From Candidatus Saccharimonadota bacterium (GTDB lineage: Bacteria > Patescibacteriota > Saccharimonadia > Saccharimonadales > Saccharimonadaceae): a stretch of 36,491 bases of DNA. A program made the translations under genes and the position numbers. Where the stretch lies: assembly GCA_017431945.1 (NCBI GenBank), contig JAFRJZ010000012.1, forward strand, positions 1 to 36,491, in the 5' to 3' direction. Of this stretch, positions 15,951 through 23,487 are shown piece by piece (the stretch's first letter is position 1; every line of letters starts with the position of its first letter). The notes under the pieces were generated by a model. That model was not told where the DNA came from and made no database searches. It worked only from the letters and a program-made list of their open reading frames with translations.

Positions 15951-16633
15951 TTTTCACCCTCCTCCATTACATTAGTCGGTTCACGCATTATATTTTCGCT
16001 TAATTCCTTTTTAAATAATTCGTACACATTCTTGCCAATCTTATCATCAAAATATTTCTTTACTCGCCAAATTCCCGCAATTTGTGCCCTGACATCTGGA
16101 AAATCATATCTCAACATAATATCAACAAATCTATCATTAATCGTCACCACACCATAATTACGTGCCATACAATCCGCCAACTGTATCAATCTATCGTACT
16201 CATCAAAAGCCGCTTTACCACTTCTTAATTTTAATGCGAAATCCCGCAAAATCTTCTTATCATCTTCATCTTTAAGTTGATCAATATAAAAATTATCATC
16301 CGGATCCAAATAGGTATAGAACGAATGCGACAAGCATACTCGCGCCGCCGTATCAAATCCTCGTTTTTTCAAATATCTATAACCTTCTGTTATGTGGCGC
16401 AAACCCATTTGATAACCTTCATAACGCCCGATGTCATGCAAAAGCCCCAAAATATAAGCTTTCTCAGGCTCTAAATCACAATTTTTAGCAATCGTCTCCG
16501 CAATTCGCGCTGTCACTTCCGAATGCTCAGCCCAATTACCATCATTTTGCATTTTAGCCCAAGCTAGCATCTTTTCAGCTTCTTCTCTAGTTGGTATTTT
16601 CTCTTTTTTATCCACGTTTCCTCTTTTCAACAC
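15947..16633 (-). CDS. HD-domain phosphohydrolase
   Basis: This ~228-residue HD-superfamily protein has metal-binding residues H37 (NWAEHSEVTARIAETIA), H66-D67 (LGLLHDIGRYEG), H80 and a later Asp in RLIQLADCMARNYGV. Such small HD proteins are often nucleotide or phosphate-ester hydrolases; the substrate cannot be told. The promoter TTGAAA-17-TATAAT is at 16640-16668 and its -10 ends 6 nt before a GTG at 16633, so a leaderless GTG start is possible. The alternative GTG at 16615 has AGAGGA upstream. The gene overlaps ileS by 4 nt, so it is the leader gene of a two-gene operon. Confidence 0.85.
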   Translation of the reverse strand: MLKRGNVDKKEKIPTREEAEKMLAWAKMQNDGNWAEHSEVTARIAETIAKNCDLEPEKAYILGLLHDIGRYEGYQMGLRHITEGYRYLKKRGFDTAARVCLSHSFYTYLDPDDNFYIDQLKDEDDKKILRDFALKLRSGKAAFDEYDRLIQLADCMARNYGVVTINDRFVDIMLRYDFPDVRAQIAGIWRVKKYFDDKIGKNVYELFKKELSENIMREPTNVMEEGEK

Positions 16634-16639
16634 ACTAAA

Positions 16640-16668
16640 ATTATACCAAATTTACCTAATTTTTTCAA
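16640..16668 (-). promoter_or_regulatory. Promoter of the HD-ileS operon
   Basis: TTGAAA (16663-16668) and TATAAT (16640-16645) are 17 bp apart. The predicted start is at or next to the GTG at 16633. Confidence 0.75.
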
Positions 16669-16676
16669 AGATAAGC

Positions 16677-16943
16677 TTAGTTTTCTCTCGCGTAATACGC
16701 CACTTGATCCATCAATGGTAACGGCAAGCCTCGCCACACCTCTAACTCTCGTCCATCATCATCTACTGCTAGCATCGTCGGGTATTCCACTATATCATGC
16801 GCTCTCGCAAATGCTTCCCCCTCCACTGTATCCGGATCCAGCGACTCAATTTCTCCCAAATCCCGCTTATCAAACTCGGTCAACCAATCACTTACCTCTC
16901 TGGCATAATCCGTATTATCGCGCCACACGCACACTACTTTCAT
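16677..16943 (-). CDS. Thioredoxin-fold small protein without CXXC
   Basis: This 88-residue protein begins MKVVCVWRDNTDYAREVSDWL, continues with EIESLDPDTVEGEAFARAHDI and carries VEYPTMLAVDDDGRELEVWRG, the cis-Pro and last strands of a thioredoxin/glutaredoxin fold. At the usual active-site position there is WRDNTDY instead of CXXC, so it is not a standard disulfide reductase. It overlaps the nrdR stop by 4 nt (ATGA) and is therefore coupled to the ftsZ-nrdR operon. A redox-sensing or binding role near ribonucleotide-reductase control is inference. Confidence 0.75.
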   Translation of the reverse strand: MKVVCVWRDNTDYAREVSDWLTEFDKRDLGEIESLDPDTVEGEAFARAHDIVEYPTMLAVDDDGRELEVWRGLPLPLMDQVAYYAREN

Positions 16944-17401
16944 TTTTTACCTTTCTTTTTCTGTTCAATTAAAATCTGCTCAAAATCATCCAAAGTTTTA
17001 AACTCGTGAAACACACTCGCAAATCTCACATACGCCACTTGATTCATCTCAGCTAGCACATCCAATATCGCCTCACCAATCTGTTGCGAGGTCACCTCAT
17101 CCGTCCCTAATCCATATACTAAGTCAGTCGTCTTATCTACTACTTCTTCCACCTCCAAATCCGAATTAAAGAATTTACCCACGCTTCTGCGCACCGCCGT
17201 TAGTAGTTTATCCCTATCAAAAATCTCCCGATTGCCATTACGCTTCAATACCGTCAGGCTTGGCAATTCCACTCGTTCATAAGTGGTAAAACGGTATTTG
17301 CCATCCGAAGAAATCCGGCGACGACGAATCATCGTGCCATCCAAAGTCTCTCGGCTTTCCAGCACCTTGCTGTCGCCAATTCTAAACTTTGGATTTACCA
17401 T
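16940..17401 (-). CDS. nrdR: NrdR-like repressor lacking the zinc-ribbon cysteines
   Basis: NrdR represses ribonucleotide reductase genes in response to ATP/dATP. This 153-residue protein keeps the family's order: KVLESRETLDGTMIRRRR and YRFTTYERVE (normally part of the zinc ribbon), then the ATP-cone from LTVLKRNGNREIFDRDKLLTAVRRS to VAYVRFASVFHEF. The four Cys that bind zinc in ordinary NrdR (two near the start, two before RFTTYE) are replaced: the start reads MVNPKFRIGDSKV and the second pair position reads ISSDGKY. DNA binding must therefore be zinc-free or lost. Length is normal. It starts 2 nt after the ftsZ stop and overlaps the thioredoxin-fold gene by 4 nt. Confidence 0.88.
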   Translation of the reverse strand: MVNPKFRIGDSKVLESRETLDGTMIRRRRISSDGKYRFTTYERVELPSLTVLKRNGNREIFDRDKLLTAVRRSVGKFFNSDLEVEEVVDKTTDLVYGLGTDEVTSQQIGEAILDVLAEMNQVAYVRFASVFHEFKTLDDFEQILIEQKKKGKK

Positions 17402-17403
17402 CT

Positions 17404-18630
17404 TTAAGCCTTCTTCTTACGGGCGCGCAATTTCTCACGCAATGATGGCGGTACGTCTAAATCTTCTTCTTCCTGTTCGGGCTTCTCTGCTGGCGCGTCA
17501 GTCTTTATCGCATCCCACATATTACCCTTATTTTCACTGGTAAAGCTCTGTGATGCTTGTTTTTGCTCATCTGATACCTCAGTCTCTGCTGGTTTGTCTG
17601 CCACTGAACCTTCTTCCTTTGAAGCCGCCATCAAACGATCTGCCGCCTCTTCCTGAGCGCGCTCAGCGTCTAGCTTACGGTAATATTCTGAGTCAAAACC
17701 TGTCGCTACCACTGTAATCACTACTTCATCTTCAAGCTCTGGGCGTATCGCTGCGCCAAAGATAATATTTGCATCTGGAGACACCGCACCAGTAATCACT
17801 TCCGCAGCTTCTTGGATTTCGCTCATTGACATATCATAGCCACCGGCCACCGAGAAGAGTACACCTCTCGCACCTTCAATTTTCACCTCAATCAACGGTG
17901 ATTCAATTGCCTGCTGAGCTGCTAGAGCAGCGCGATTTTCGCCCGAAGCTCTACCAATACCCATCAAAGCCGAACCGGCATTCTTCATAATTGCCTTTAC
18001 ATCGGCAAAGTCTAGGTTAATCAAAGCGTGTTCAGTAATCAATTCTGAGATCCCTTGCACGCCTTGCCTCAACACATCATCCGCAATTTTGAAGGTTTCA
18101 AGCAGCGGCGTCCTTGGGTCAATCGTCTGCAACAATCTATCGTTAGGAATCGTAATCAATGCATCCACCTGATGCGATAATTTATCAATCGCCACATCAG
18201 CATTATTGCGACGCTTCATCCCTTCAAAGGTAAATGGCTTAGTCGCTACACCGACTGTCAAGATATCGCGATTGCGCGCTTCTTCGGCCACAATCGGCCC
18301 TGCGCCCGAACCAGTACCACCACCCGCACCAAGCGTGATAAAAATCATATCCGCACCATCAAGCGATTTGCCAATTTCTTCACGGCTCTCCTCGGCAGCC
18401 TCACGACCCTTCTCTGGGTCACCACCTGCACCTAGGCCTTTACCAATATGCACCTTAGTATCCGCAGTTGAATGATGCAACGCTTGCGCATCTGTATTCA
18501 CTGCTACAAATTCCACTCCGTTTAGGCCGACTTCCTTCATACGGTCAATTGCTGAACCGCCGGCGCCACCAACACCCACAACTTTGATGCTAGCTGTGCT
18601 CTCTATCTCTGTAGGTTTTACTTCTGGCAT
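17404..18630 (-). CDS. ftsZ: Cell division protein FtsZ
   Basis: This 408-residue tubulin homologue forms the division ring. The N-terminal GTPase domain shows VGVGGAGGSAIDRM, FVAVNTDAQAL and the tubulin signature GAGGGTGSGAGP (near residues 101-112); the T7 loop includes LINLDFADVKAIM, and the C-domain has GGYDMSMSEIQEAAEVI and ATGFDSE. A ~70-residue acidic linker leads to a conserved-type tail DVPPSLREKLRARKKKA, which should bind FtsA. The ATG at 18630 has GTGAGG upstream; an extended -10 (TGTTATACT, hexamer 18666-18671) gives it its own promoter after ftsA. It heads ftsZ-nrdR-thioredoxin-fold gene. Confidence 0.98.
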   Translation of the reverse strand: MPEVKPTEIESTASIKVVGVGGAGGSAIDRMKEVGLNGVEFVAVNTDAQALHHSTADTKVHIGKGLGAGGDPEKGREAAEESREEIGKSLDGADMIFITLGAGGGTGSGAGPIVAEEARNRDILTVGVATKPFTFEGMKRRNNADVAIDKLSHQVDALITIPNDRLLQTIDPRTPLLETFKIADDVLRQGVQGISELITEHALINLDFADVKAIMKNAGSALMGIGRASGENRAALAAQQAIESPLIEVKIEGARGVLFSVAGGYDMSMSEIQEAAEVITGAVSPDANIIFGAAIRPELEDEVVITVVATGFDSEYYRKLDAERAQEEAADRLMAASKEEGSVADKPAETEVSDEQKQASQSFTSENKGNMWDAIKTDAPAEKPEQEEEDLDVPPSLREKLRARKKKA

Positions 18631-18702
18631 ATTTTTTCCTCACTTATTACTTTATCTCTTCTTTAAGTATAACACAAATTTCTTAAAATCACCCGAAAAA
18701 GA

Positions 18703-19929
18703 TTACTTTTTACCAAAAATCTTCGCTAATAGCCCCTTGCCATTAGATTTTAACTTTGGCTTCAAGCTCTTTTTGCCCGCCGGCTCCTTTCCGGCGTTGT
18801 CTACCGCTAGTAACGCCAGACCCACCGCCGCTGCATATTCTGGCTTACTCACCGCGTCTACCACGCCACCGACAATTCCCTTCGGTATACCCACCTTCAC
18901 CGAACAACCCATATCTAGCTTCACAAACTTATCCAAATCTTTCATCTTAGTACCACCCCCCGTCAACACAATTCCTTCCGGTAGGCGTTTTTCATAATGT
19001 GCCGCCTTTATCTCCTTTTGCACATGCTCAAAAATCTCATTCAGGCGCACTTGCACTACCTCATCTATCTGTTGGCGCTCAAACTCCACTACATCACTAT
19101 CAACTTTCATTGATACCGGCTTTTCTTTACTACCTAGTAGCCCCGTCACATACTTGCGCTTCAAATCCTCCGCCGTCTTAGTATCAATGCCCAGCATAAT
19201 CGCCAAATCATTGGTAATATTATTTGAGCCAGCCGGAATCACACTCACATATTGCAAATCACCTTCCTCAAAAATCGCTAACGAGGTTGTCGCCGCACCA
19301 AAATCTACTACCGCTACACCATTTTCCATCTGGTGCTCACTCAGCACCGCTCGCGCTGCCGCTACCACGCTTGGCACTAGTCGCTCAGCATAGACATTAG
19401 CGCTCTCAGTCGCCTTTTTCAAATTATCACAATTCGGTGTCAATGCCGAAATCACATTTGCTCGCATCTCTAAGCGCGACCCCGTCATGCCAATTGGGTC
19501 TTTTACACCTCCTTGACCATCCAGAGCAAATTCTAATGGCACCACATCTAGTACATCGCGGTTTGCCGGAATCCTCCCCGACACCGCTACATCCTCTACA
19601 CGCGCCAAATCTTCTCCATCAATTTCGTGGTCAACCGCTCCCACTGCTATCATCCCCTCGGCCTGCGTTGACAAAATATGCTTACCATTAATCGAAACAT
19701 AAGCCGAATTTACCTCATAGCCACTCATGCGTTCCGCTTCACCCAGCATTCGATCAATCGCTTGCCCAGGACCCGACAAATTAGATACTAACCCCTTGCG
19801 CATCCCAGCATTTTTAGCTTCAGCATAGCCAACTACGGTCTTTACCCCCTCCTTATTTACCGACAATATCACTGCTCGCACATTATCTGTGCCTACATCT
19901 AGCCCTACGGCATAACGCATTTCATCCAT
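18703..19929 (-). CDS. ftsA: Cell division protein FtsA
   Basis: This 408-residue actin-like ATPase tethers FtsZ to the membrane. It has MRYAVGLDVGTDNVRAVI (phosphate 1), the SHS2/1C subdomain near YVSINGKHILSTQAEGMIAV, VAVVDFGAATTSLAIFEEGDL (phosphate 2), GIVLTGGGTKMKDLD (adenosine motif), and a Lys-rich amphipathic end (KGLLAKIFGKK) typical of the membrane anchor. Start: ATG at 19929 (MDEMRYAV) lies 6 nt after a TATAAT, so leaderless; a second ATG three codons on would also be possible. The promoter overlaps the end of map. ftsA precedes ftsZ in the normal order. Confidence 0.97.
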   Translation of the reverse strand: MDEMRYAVGLDVGTDNVRAVILSVNKEGVKTVVGYAEAKNAGMRKGLVSNLSGPGQAIDRMLGEAERMSGYEVNSAYVSINGKHILSTQAEGMIAVGAVDHEIDGEDLARVEDVAVSGRIPANRDVLDVVPLEFALDGQGGVKDPIGMTGSRLEMRANVISALTPNCDNLKKATESANVYAERLVPSVVAAARAVLSEHQMENGVAVVDFGAATTSLAIFEEGDLQYVSVIPAGSNNITNDLAIMLGIDTKTAEDLKRKYVTGLLGSKEKPVSMKVDSDVVEFERQQIDEVVQVRLNEIFEHVQKEIKAAHYEKRLPEGIVLTGGGTKMKDLDKFVKLDMGCSVKVGIPKGIVGGVVDAVSKPEYAAAVGLALLAVDNAGKEPAGKKSLKPKLKSNGKGLLAKIFGKK

Positions 19930-19935
19930 AAGCGT

Positions 19936-19965
19936 ATTATACCACAGTTATTTCGCTAATGTCAA
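19936..19965 (-). promoter_or_regulatory. ftsA promoter
   Basis: TTGACA (19960-19965) and TATAAT (19936-19941) are separated by 18 bp. The -10 ends 6 nt before the ftsA ATG. Confidence 0.8.
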
Positions 19966-20694
19966 AACTTCATAGCCATCTTCAAGCACTAATATCGTAT
20001 GTTCAAAATGGCAGCCAATGGAGCCATCATTTAATACCGCTGTCCAACCATCTTCCTTGCTTACATGATTTTTCGCCTTACCTAGTGAACTCATCGGCTC
20101 AATGCAGATCGTATCCCCCGCTTTCAACTTATATCCATGCCCTTTACGGCCAAAATTCGGCACCATTGGTTCTTCATGCATCGTTTTGCCAATCCCATGC
20201 CCTACATAATTCATCACCACCCCTAACTTCCCCGCTTTCAAAGTTTTCTCTACCGCATAGCCAATATCACCAATATGCGCCCCCGCCTTCACCTGTTCAA
20301 TCCCCTCCCACATTGACGCTTCCGTCACTACTAGTAAATTTTTTACTGCCTTTGTGCTCTTATCTCCTACTATCATCGTAAACGCCGAATCAGTAAAATA
20401 CCCATTATAGAAAATATCTAAATCAAACGAAACCTTATCACCTTCTTCTAATATATAATCACTCGGCACACCATGTACTAGTTCATCATTGGTAGATATA
20501 CAAATCGCTCCCGGAAATTTATCACCCAGCATATCATAAGCCACCTTCGCGCCCCGTTTTACAATTTCTTTGCGCACCCAAGCGTCAATTTCCTTTTCGC
20601 TCATCCCCGGCTTCACATAAGACTTCAAATCTTTCAGCAGCTTTCCCAAAATCTGCCCACCCTCACGCATTGCACTAATTTTTTTCTGGTCCAT
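19948..20694 (-). CDS. map: Methionine aminopeptidase type I
   Basis: This 248-residue enzyme removes N-terminal Met from new proteins. The pita-bread metal ligands are visible: the Asp pair in SFDLDIFYNGYFTDSAF, His in YVGHGIGKTMHEEP, Glu in TICIEPM and Glu in FEHTILV. The N-terminus (ISAMREGGQILGKLLK) is that of the short bacterial class without an SH3 or zinc extension. Its ATG overlaps the adk stop by one base (TAATG), the same adk-map order as in ribosomal operons of other bacteria, here detached from secY and infA. Confidence 0.97.
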   Translation of the reverse strand: MDQKKISAMREGGQILGKLLKDLKSYVKPGMSEKEIDAWVRKEIVKRGAKVAYDMLGDKFPGAICISTNDELVHGVPSDYILEEGDKVSFDLDIFYNGYFTDSAFTMIVGDKSTKAVKNLLVVTEASMWEGIEQVKAGAHIGDIGYAVEKTLKAGKLGVVMNYVGHGIGKTMHEEPMVPNFGRKGHGYKLKAGDTICIEPMSSLGKAKNHVSKEDGWTAVLNDGSIGCHFEHTILVLEDGYEVLTLAK

Positions 20695-21215
20695 TAGCTC
20701 TCTACCTCGCTCGCCACTCGCTCGGCTACTTCTTCAATCGTGCCTACGCCATCAACTCGACTTACTGGCACATTTTTTGACTCTAACAGAGATAAAATTG
20801 AACAAATATTTTGTTCAACTATCAAAAATCGCTTCTCCACCGCTTCGGGCGTATCATCCGCTCGCCCACGCAAATTAATTCTTTTGACCAATTCCGCGCG
20901 TGGCACTTCCAAATAAATCGCTTTTTTAATCTCACCTTTTAATTTTTTGACCAATTTCTCCGCCTGATAAATATCGCGCGGAAATCCGTCTAGTATTACA
21001 TCCTTCCCTTCCGCCTTGGCCTTCTCCACCTCTTTCAGCATCAGGTCAATCACCGTATCGTCATCTACTAGTTCACCCTTTGTCATCTGTTTTTCAAACC
21101 CTCCATGTTCTCTCAGTACTTGCCCCGCCGACAGCCACACCATATTATCTCGTTCCGCCAAAATCTGCCCCTGCGTACTTTTTCCTGAACCAGCCAAACC
21201 AAATAATAATATCAT
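20694..21215 (-). CDS. adk: Adenylate kinase, short-lid form
   Basis: This 173-residue kinase interconverts ATP + AMP and 2 ADP. It has the P-loop GLAGSGKSTQG (residues 6-16), the AMP-binding helix LSAGQVLREHG, ILDGFPRDIYQAE and the lid start NLRGRADDTPEAVEKRF. The lid is minimal: no zinc-binding Cys and shorter than the ~215-residue common form. The TATAAT at 21225-21230 lies 9 nt before the ATG, with GGAGAT in between, so the leader is very short. It is followed by map with a 1-nt overlap. Confidence 0.95.
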   Translation of the reverse strand: MILLFGLAGSGKSTQGQILAERDNMVWLSAGQVLREHGGFEKQMTKGELVDDDTVIDLMLKEVEKAKAEGKDVILDGFPRDIYQAEKLVKKLKGEIKKAIYLEVPRAELVKRINLRGRADDTPEAVEKRFLIVEQNICSILSLLESKNVPVSRVDGVGTIEEVAERVASEVES

Positions 21216-21232
21216 CTTATCTCCATTATAAC

Positions 21233-21262
21233 AAAAATCTCGCTAGATTAAAGCGAGATTTT
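21233..21262 (-). terminator. Terminator of rpsU
   Basis: An AAAATCTCGCT / AGCGAGATTTT hairpin with an 8-nt central stretch (21234-21262) lies just after the rpsU stop, with T-runs on both strands. The adk -10 (21225-21230) follows directly. Confidence 0.8.
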
Positions 21263-21271
21263 CTCAATTTC

Positions 21272-21490
21272 TTATTTCAATCCTAAGCGTATCTTTTCTA
21301 GCTTCTCGGCTTTGTGTTGTTCTCTCAGGATAGCCTTCTTGCGACGCTCGCGCTTTGAAATCGGCTTGCTGAATCGCATTTGCGACTTTGCCAACGGCAT
21401 CACGCCACTCTGTAAAACTTTACGATTAAAACGACGGATGATATTCTCATTCGCTTCGTTCTGGTCTTTTCTTGTAACTTTTATTGACAT
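21272..21490 (-). CDS. rpsU: 30S ribosomal protein bS21
   Basis: This 72-residue, strongly basic protein carries the bS21 pattern: IIRRFNRKVLQSGVMPLAK, then MRFSKPISKRERRKKAILRE and a Lys/Arg/Glu tail. bS21 sits near the anti-Shine-Dalgarno on the 30S platform. I choose ATG 21490 because a TTGAAA-17-TATAAT promoter lies at 21498-21526 and its -10 ends 7 nt before it; the upstream in-frame ATG at 21526 lies inside the promoter. The mRNA is therefore predicted leaderless, notable for a protein that affects mRNA selection. Confidence 0.85.
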   Translation of the reverse strand: MSIKVTRKDQNEANENIIRRFNRKVLQSGVMPLAKSQMRFSKPISKRERRKKAILREQHKAEKLEKIRLGLK

Positions 21491-21497
21491 ATCCCAA

Positions 21498-21526
21498 ATT
21501 ATATCAAAACTCCCCCGATTTTTCAA
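21498..21526 (-). promoter_or_regulatory. rpsU promoter
   Basis: TTGAAA (21521-21526) and TATAAT (21498-21503) are separated by 17 bp within the end of recJ. The -10 ends 7 nt before the bS21 ATG. Confidence 0.8.
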
Positions 21527-23117
21527 CCCCTATTTTTTCAATTACCCCTTCTACGCTCGTCAAGCCGTTCCATTCGTTTACCATCAGTCGCACCGTAAAA
21601 TCTCGCCTCATCCCTTCTCTCACTTTCAACCACTCCCTTGGCGCATGAAACGCAATCAACACCAACTGTTTTTTACCATCCGCAATTGTTAATTTCAAAT
21701 GTTGTTCATCTTGCCCTAATTTCTGCGCGTTTAACACCAGCGCATCCCTTATTAGCCACACTGGTTCCAAATTTCCCTCTCCAAACGGTTCCAACTTATC
21801 TAATTCCGCCATCAACTCCATATCCACCTCGCTCAGATCATCTATCTCAATATCCGCTTCCTTTTCCAAAAAACGCTCCTGGTCAACTAACCCCAAACTC
21901 TTATAATAATCATTAACCGCCTTTCTAAAATCATCTAGTTTAGCCTTCTCAATTTTCACTCCGCACGCCCCCGCGTGCCCACCGCCCCCGATAATTTCAT
22001 CCTTGCAAGCCTGCAACGCTTGCGCCAAATCAAACTCACCGAAACTCCTCCCCGACCCCTTATACACTCCATCCACCTCAGTCAACACAAAACTCGGGCG
22101 CTTCATATCCTCGGTCAAATTTCCCGCGATTATCCCCAGCACCCCCTCGTGCCAATTCCCCGCCACCACCATTACCGGCATTGGCACTGATTCGCTCTGT
22201 TTTATCTCCGCTAACGCCCGACTCTGTTCACTACGTCGTTTTATATTCAATTGTTCTAGTTCTTCTGCTAATTTCGCCGACTCCACTTTTGACTCAGTCA
22301 TCATCAATTCTAACGCCACCTCCGCCGATTTCATCCGCCCCCCAGCATTCAATCTTGGCCCCAGTATAAACCCCACCGCATAACTATTTATCTTCTTCGC
22401 CCCCGCTCGCTTGATAAGTTCTCTCAGCCCCACCCGCCGAGTTTTCTCTATCACCTTCATTCCCCAGTATACCAAGCATCTGTTCACACCTCTCAGTTTC
22501 ATATTGTCACAAATCGTCCCAATCGCCACCATATCTAGTAGCCACTTTTCCTGCCCTTGCGGTATCAGTCCCTTCTCCATCAATCGGTGTGCCAACATAA
22601 ACGCTACTCCCACCCCTGCCAGATCTCGCCATTCACTCTTTTTAGCTCGCTTCGGGTTCACCACCGCCACCGCCTCTGGTAACTCCTCTGGACACTCATG
22701 ATGATCGGTGATAATTGTATCTATTCCCGCCTCCGTTAATTTTGCCACAATTTCGCGGTTGCCACTCCCACAGTCCACTGTTATCACTAGTCCCACCTTA
22801 TCGCACACCGCCCGCTCTACTACCTTCTCGCTCATCCCATAACCATCTGCAAATCGGTTCGGGAGCATTATCTCCACCTCTTTTATTCCCACCAGTTTCA
22901 GTGTATCGTGCATCACTACACTCGCTGTCACTCCGTCCGCATCATAATCACCATATATTAATACCTTCTCACCCTTGCGCACCGCCTCCGTTATCCGCGC
23001 TACCGCCTGCTCCATATCTGGCAAACTCTCTCCGCTACTCAACTTGTCATAATCTGGCAACAAAAAATCCGCACTTATCCCCCGCTTTTCCATCAATTTC
23101 TCAAATAACTTGCTCAA
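21504..23117 (-). CDS. recJ: Single-stranded-DNA exonuclease RecJ
   Basis: This 537-residue DHH/DHHA1 phosphoesterase is a 5'-3' ssDNA exonuclease in recombination and mismatch repair. Motifs in order: LIYGDYDADGVTASVV (~54-69), GLVITVDCGSGN (~109-120), IITDHHECPEELP (DHH, ~134), NPKR and LAGVGVAFMLAHRL, then DHHA1 with SGRSFGEFDLAQAL and GGGGHAGACGVKI, and a C-terminal OB-like domain. The first codon is TTG (23117), 2 nt after the regulator stop, with only a weak ribosome site; an ATG eight codons in is the alternative. It is co-transcribed with the winged-helix gene. Confidence 0.95.
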   Translation of the reverse strand: MSKLFEKLMEKRGISADFLLPDYDKLSSGESLPDMEQAVARITEAVRKGEKVLIYGDYDADGVTASVVMHDTLKLVGIKEVEIMLPNRFADGYGMSEKVVERAVCDKVGLVITVDCGSGNREIVAKLTEAGIDTIITDHHECPEELPEAVAVVNPKRAKKSEWRDLAGVGVAFMLAHRLMEKGLIPQGQEKWLLDMVAIGTICDNMKLRGVNRCLVYWGMKVIEKTRRVGLRELIKRAGAKKINSYAVGFILGPRLNAGGRMKSAEVALELMMTESKVESAKLAEELEQLNIKRRSEQSRALAEIKQSESVPMPVMVVAGNWHEGVLGIIAGNLTEDMKRPSFVLTEVDGVYKGSGRSFGEFDLAQALQACKDEIIGGGGHAGACGVKIEKAKLDDFRKAVNDYYKSLGLVDQERFLEKEADIEIDDLSEVDMELMAELDKLEPFGEGNLEPVWLIRDALVLNAQKLGQDEQHLKLTIADGKKQLVLIAFHAPREWLKVREGMRRDFTVRLMVNEWNGLTSVEGVIEKIGVEKSGEF

Positions 23118-23119
23118 TT

Positions 23120-23407
23120 TTACCCAATCGTCTTGCTCGGTTTACTCTGTTGACTCTTAATCACAATACTCTGTAATTCCTTCAAAATTGGAAAATGTTT
23201 ATTAGTCTGATAAATCTTCGTATTTCCCTTCTTTGTCACAATCAAGAAATTACCCTTTTCTAGTTTCTGTAATTCTCGCTGGATATTCCCTGGGTCCTCT
23301 TTTATCAACTTTGACAGCCCCCGCACATGGGTCTTAAAATCTGGATATTTTGCAAACACCACAATTATCTTGCGTCTTACTCTTGATGTAATAAATATAT
23401 CCAGCAT
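23120..23407 (-). CDS. Winged-helix transcriptional regulator
   Basis: This 95-residue protein has one winged helix-turn-helix: LDIFITSRVRRKIIVVFAK, HVRGLSKLIKEDPGNIQREL (recognition helix) and the wing LEKGNFLIVTKKGNTKIYQTN, as in ArsR- or MarR-like regulators without a metal site. I choose ATG 23407 because AAGGAGG lies 4 nt upstream; an upstream in-frame start has no such site. An extended -10 (TGCTATAAT) precedes it. It is divergent from priA and followed by recJ after 2 nt, so it may control this repair/restart pair. That is inference. Confidence 0.8.
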   Translation of the reverse strand: MLDIFITSRVRRKIIVVFAKYPDFKTHVRGLSKLIKEDPGNIQRELQKLEKGNFLIVTKKGNTKIYQTNKHFPILKELQSIVIKSQQSKPSKTIG

Positions 23408-23487
23408 TTTCCTCCTTATCTCCCCCAATTATAGCATATTTTCGCCAAAAACTAGTATTTTTCACAACGGTTTGTTAAAATTAGACT

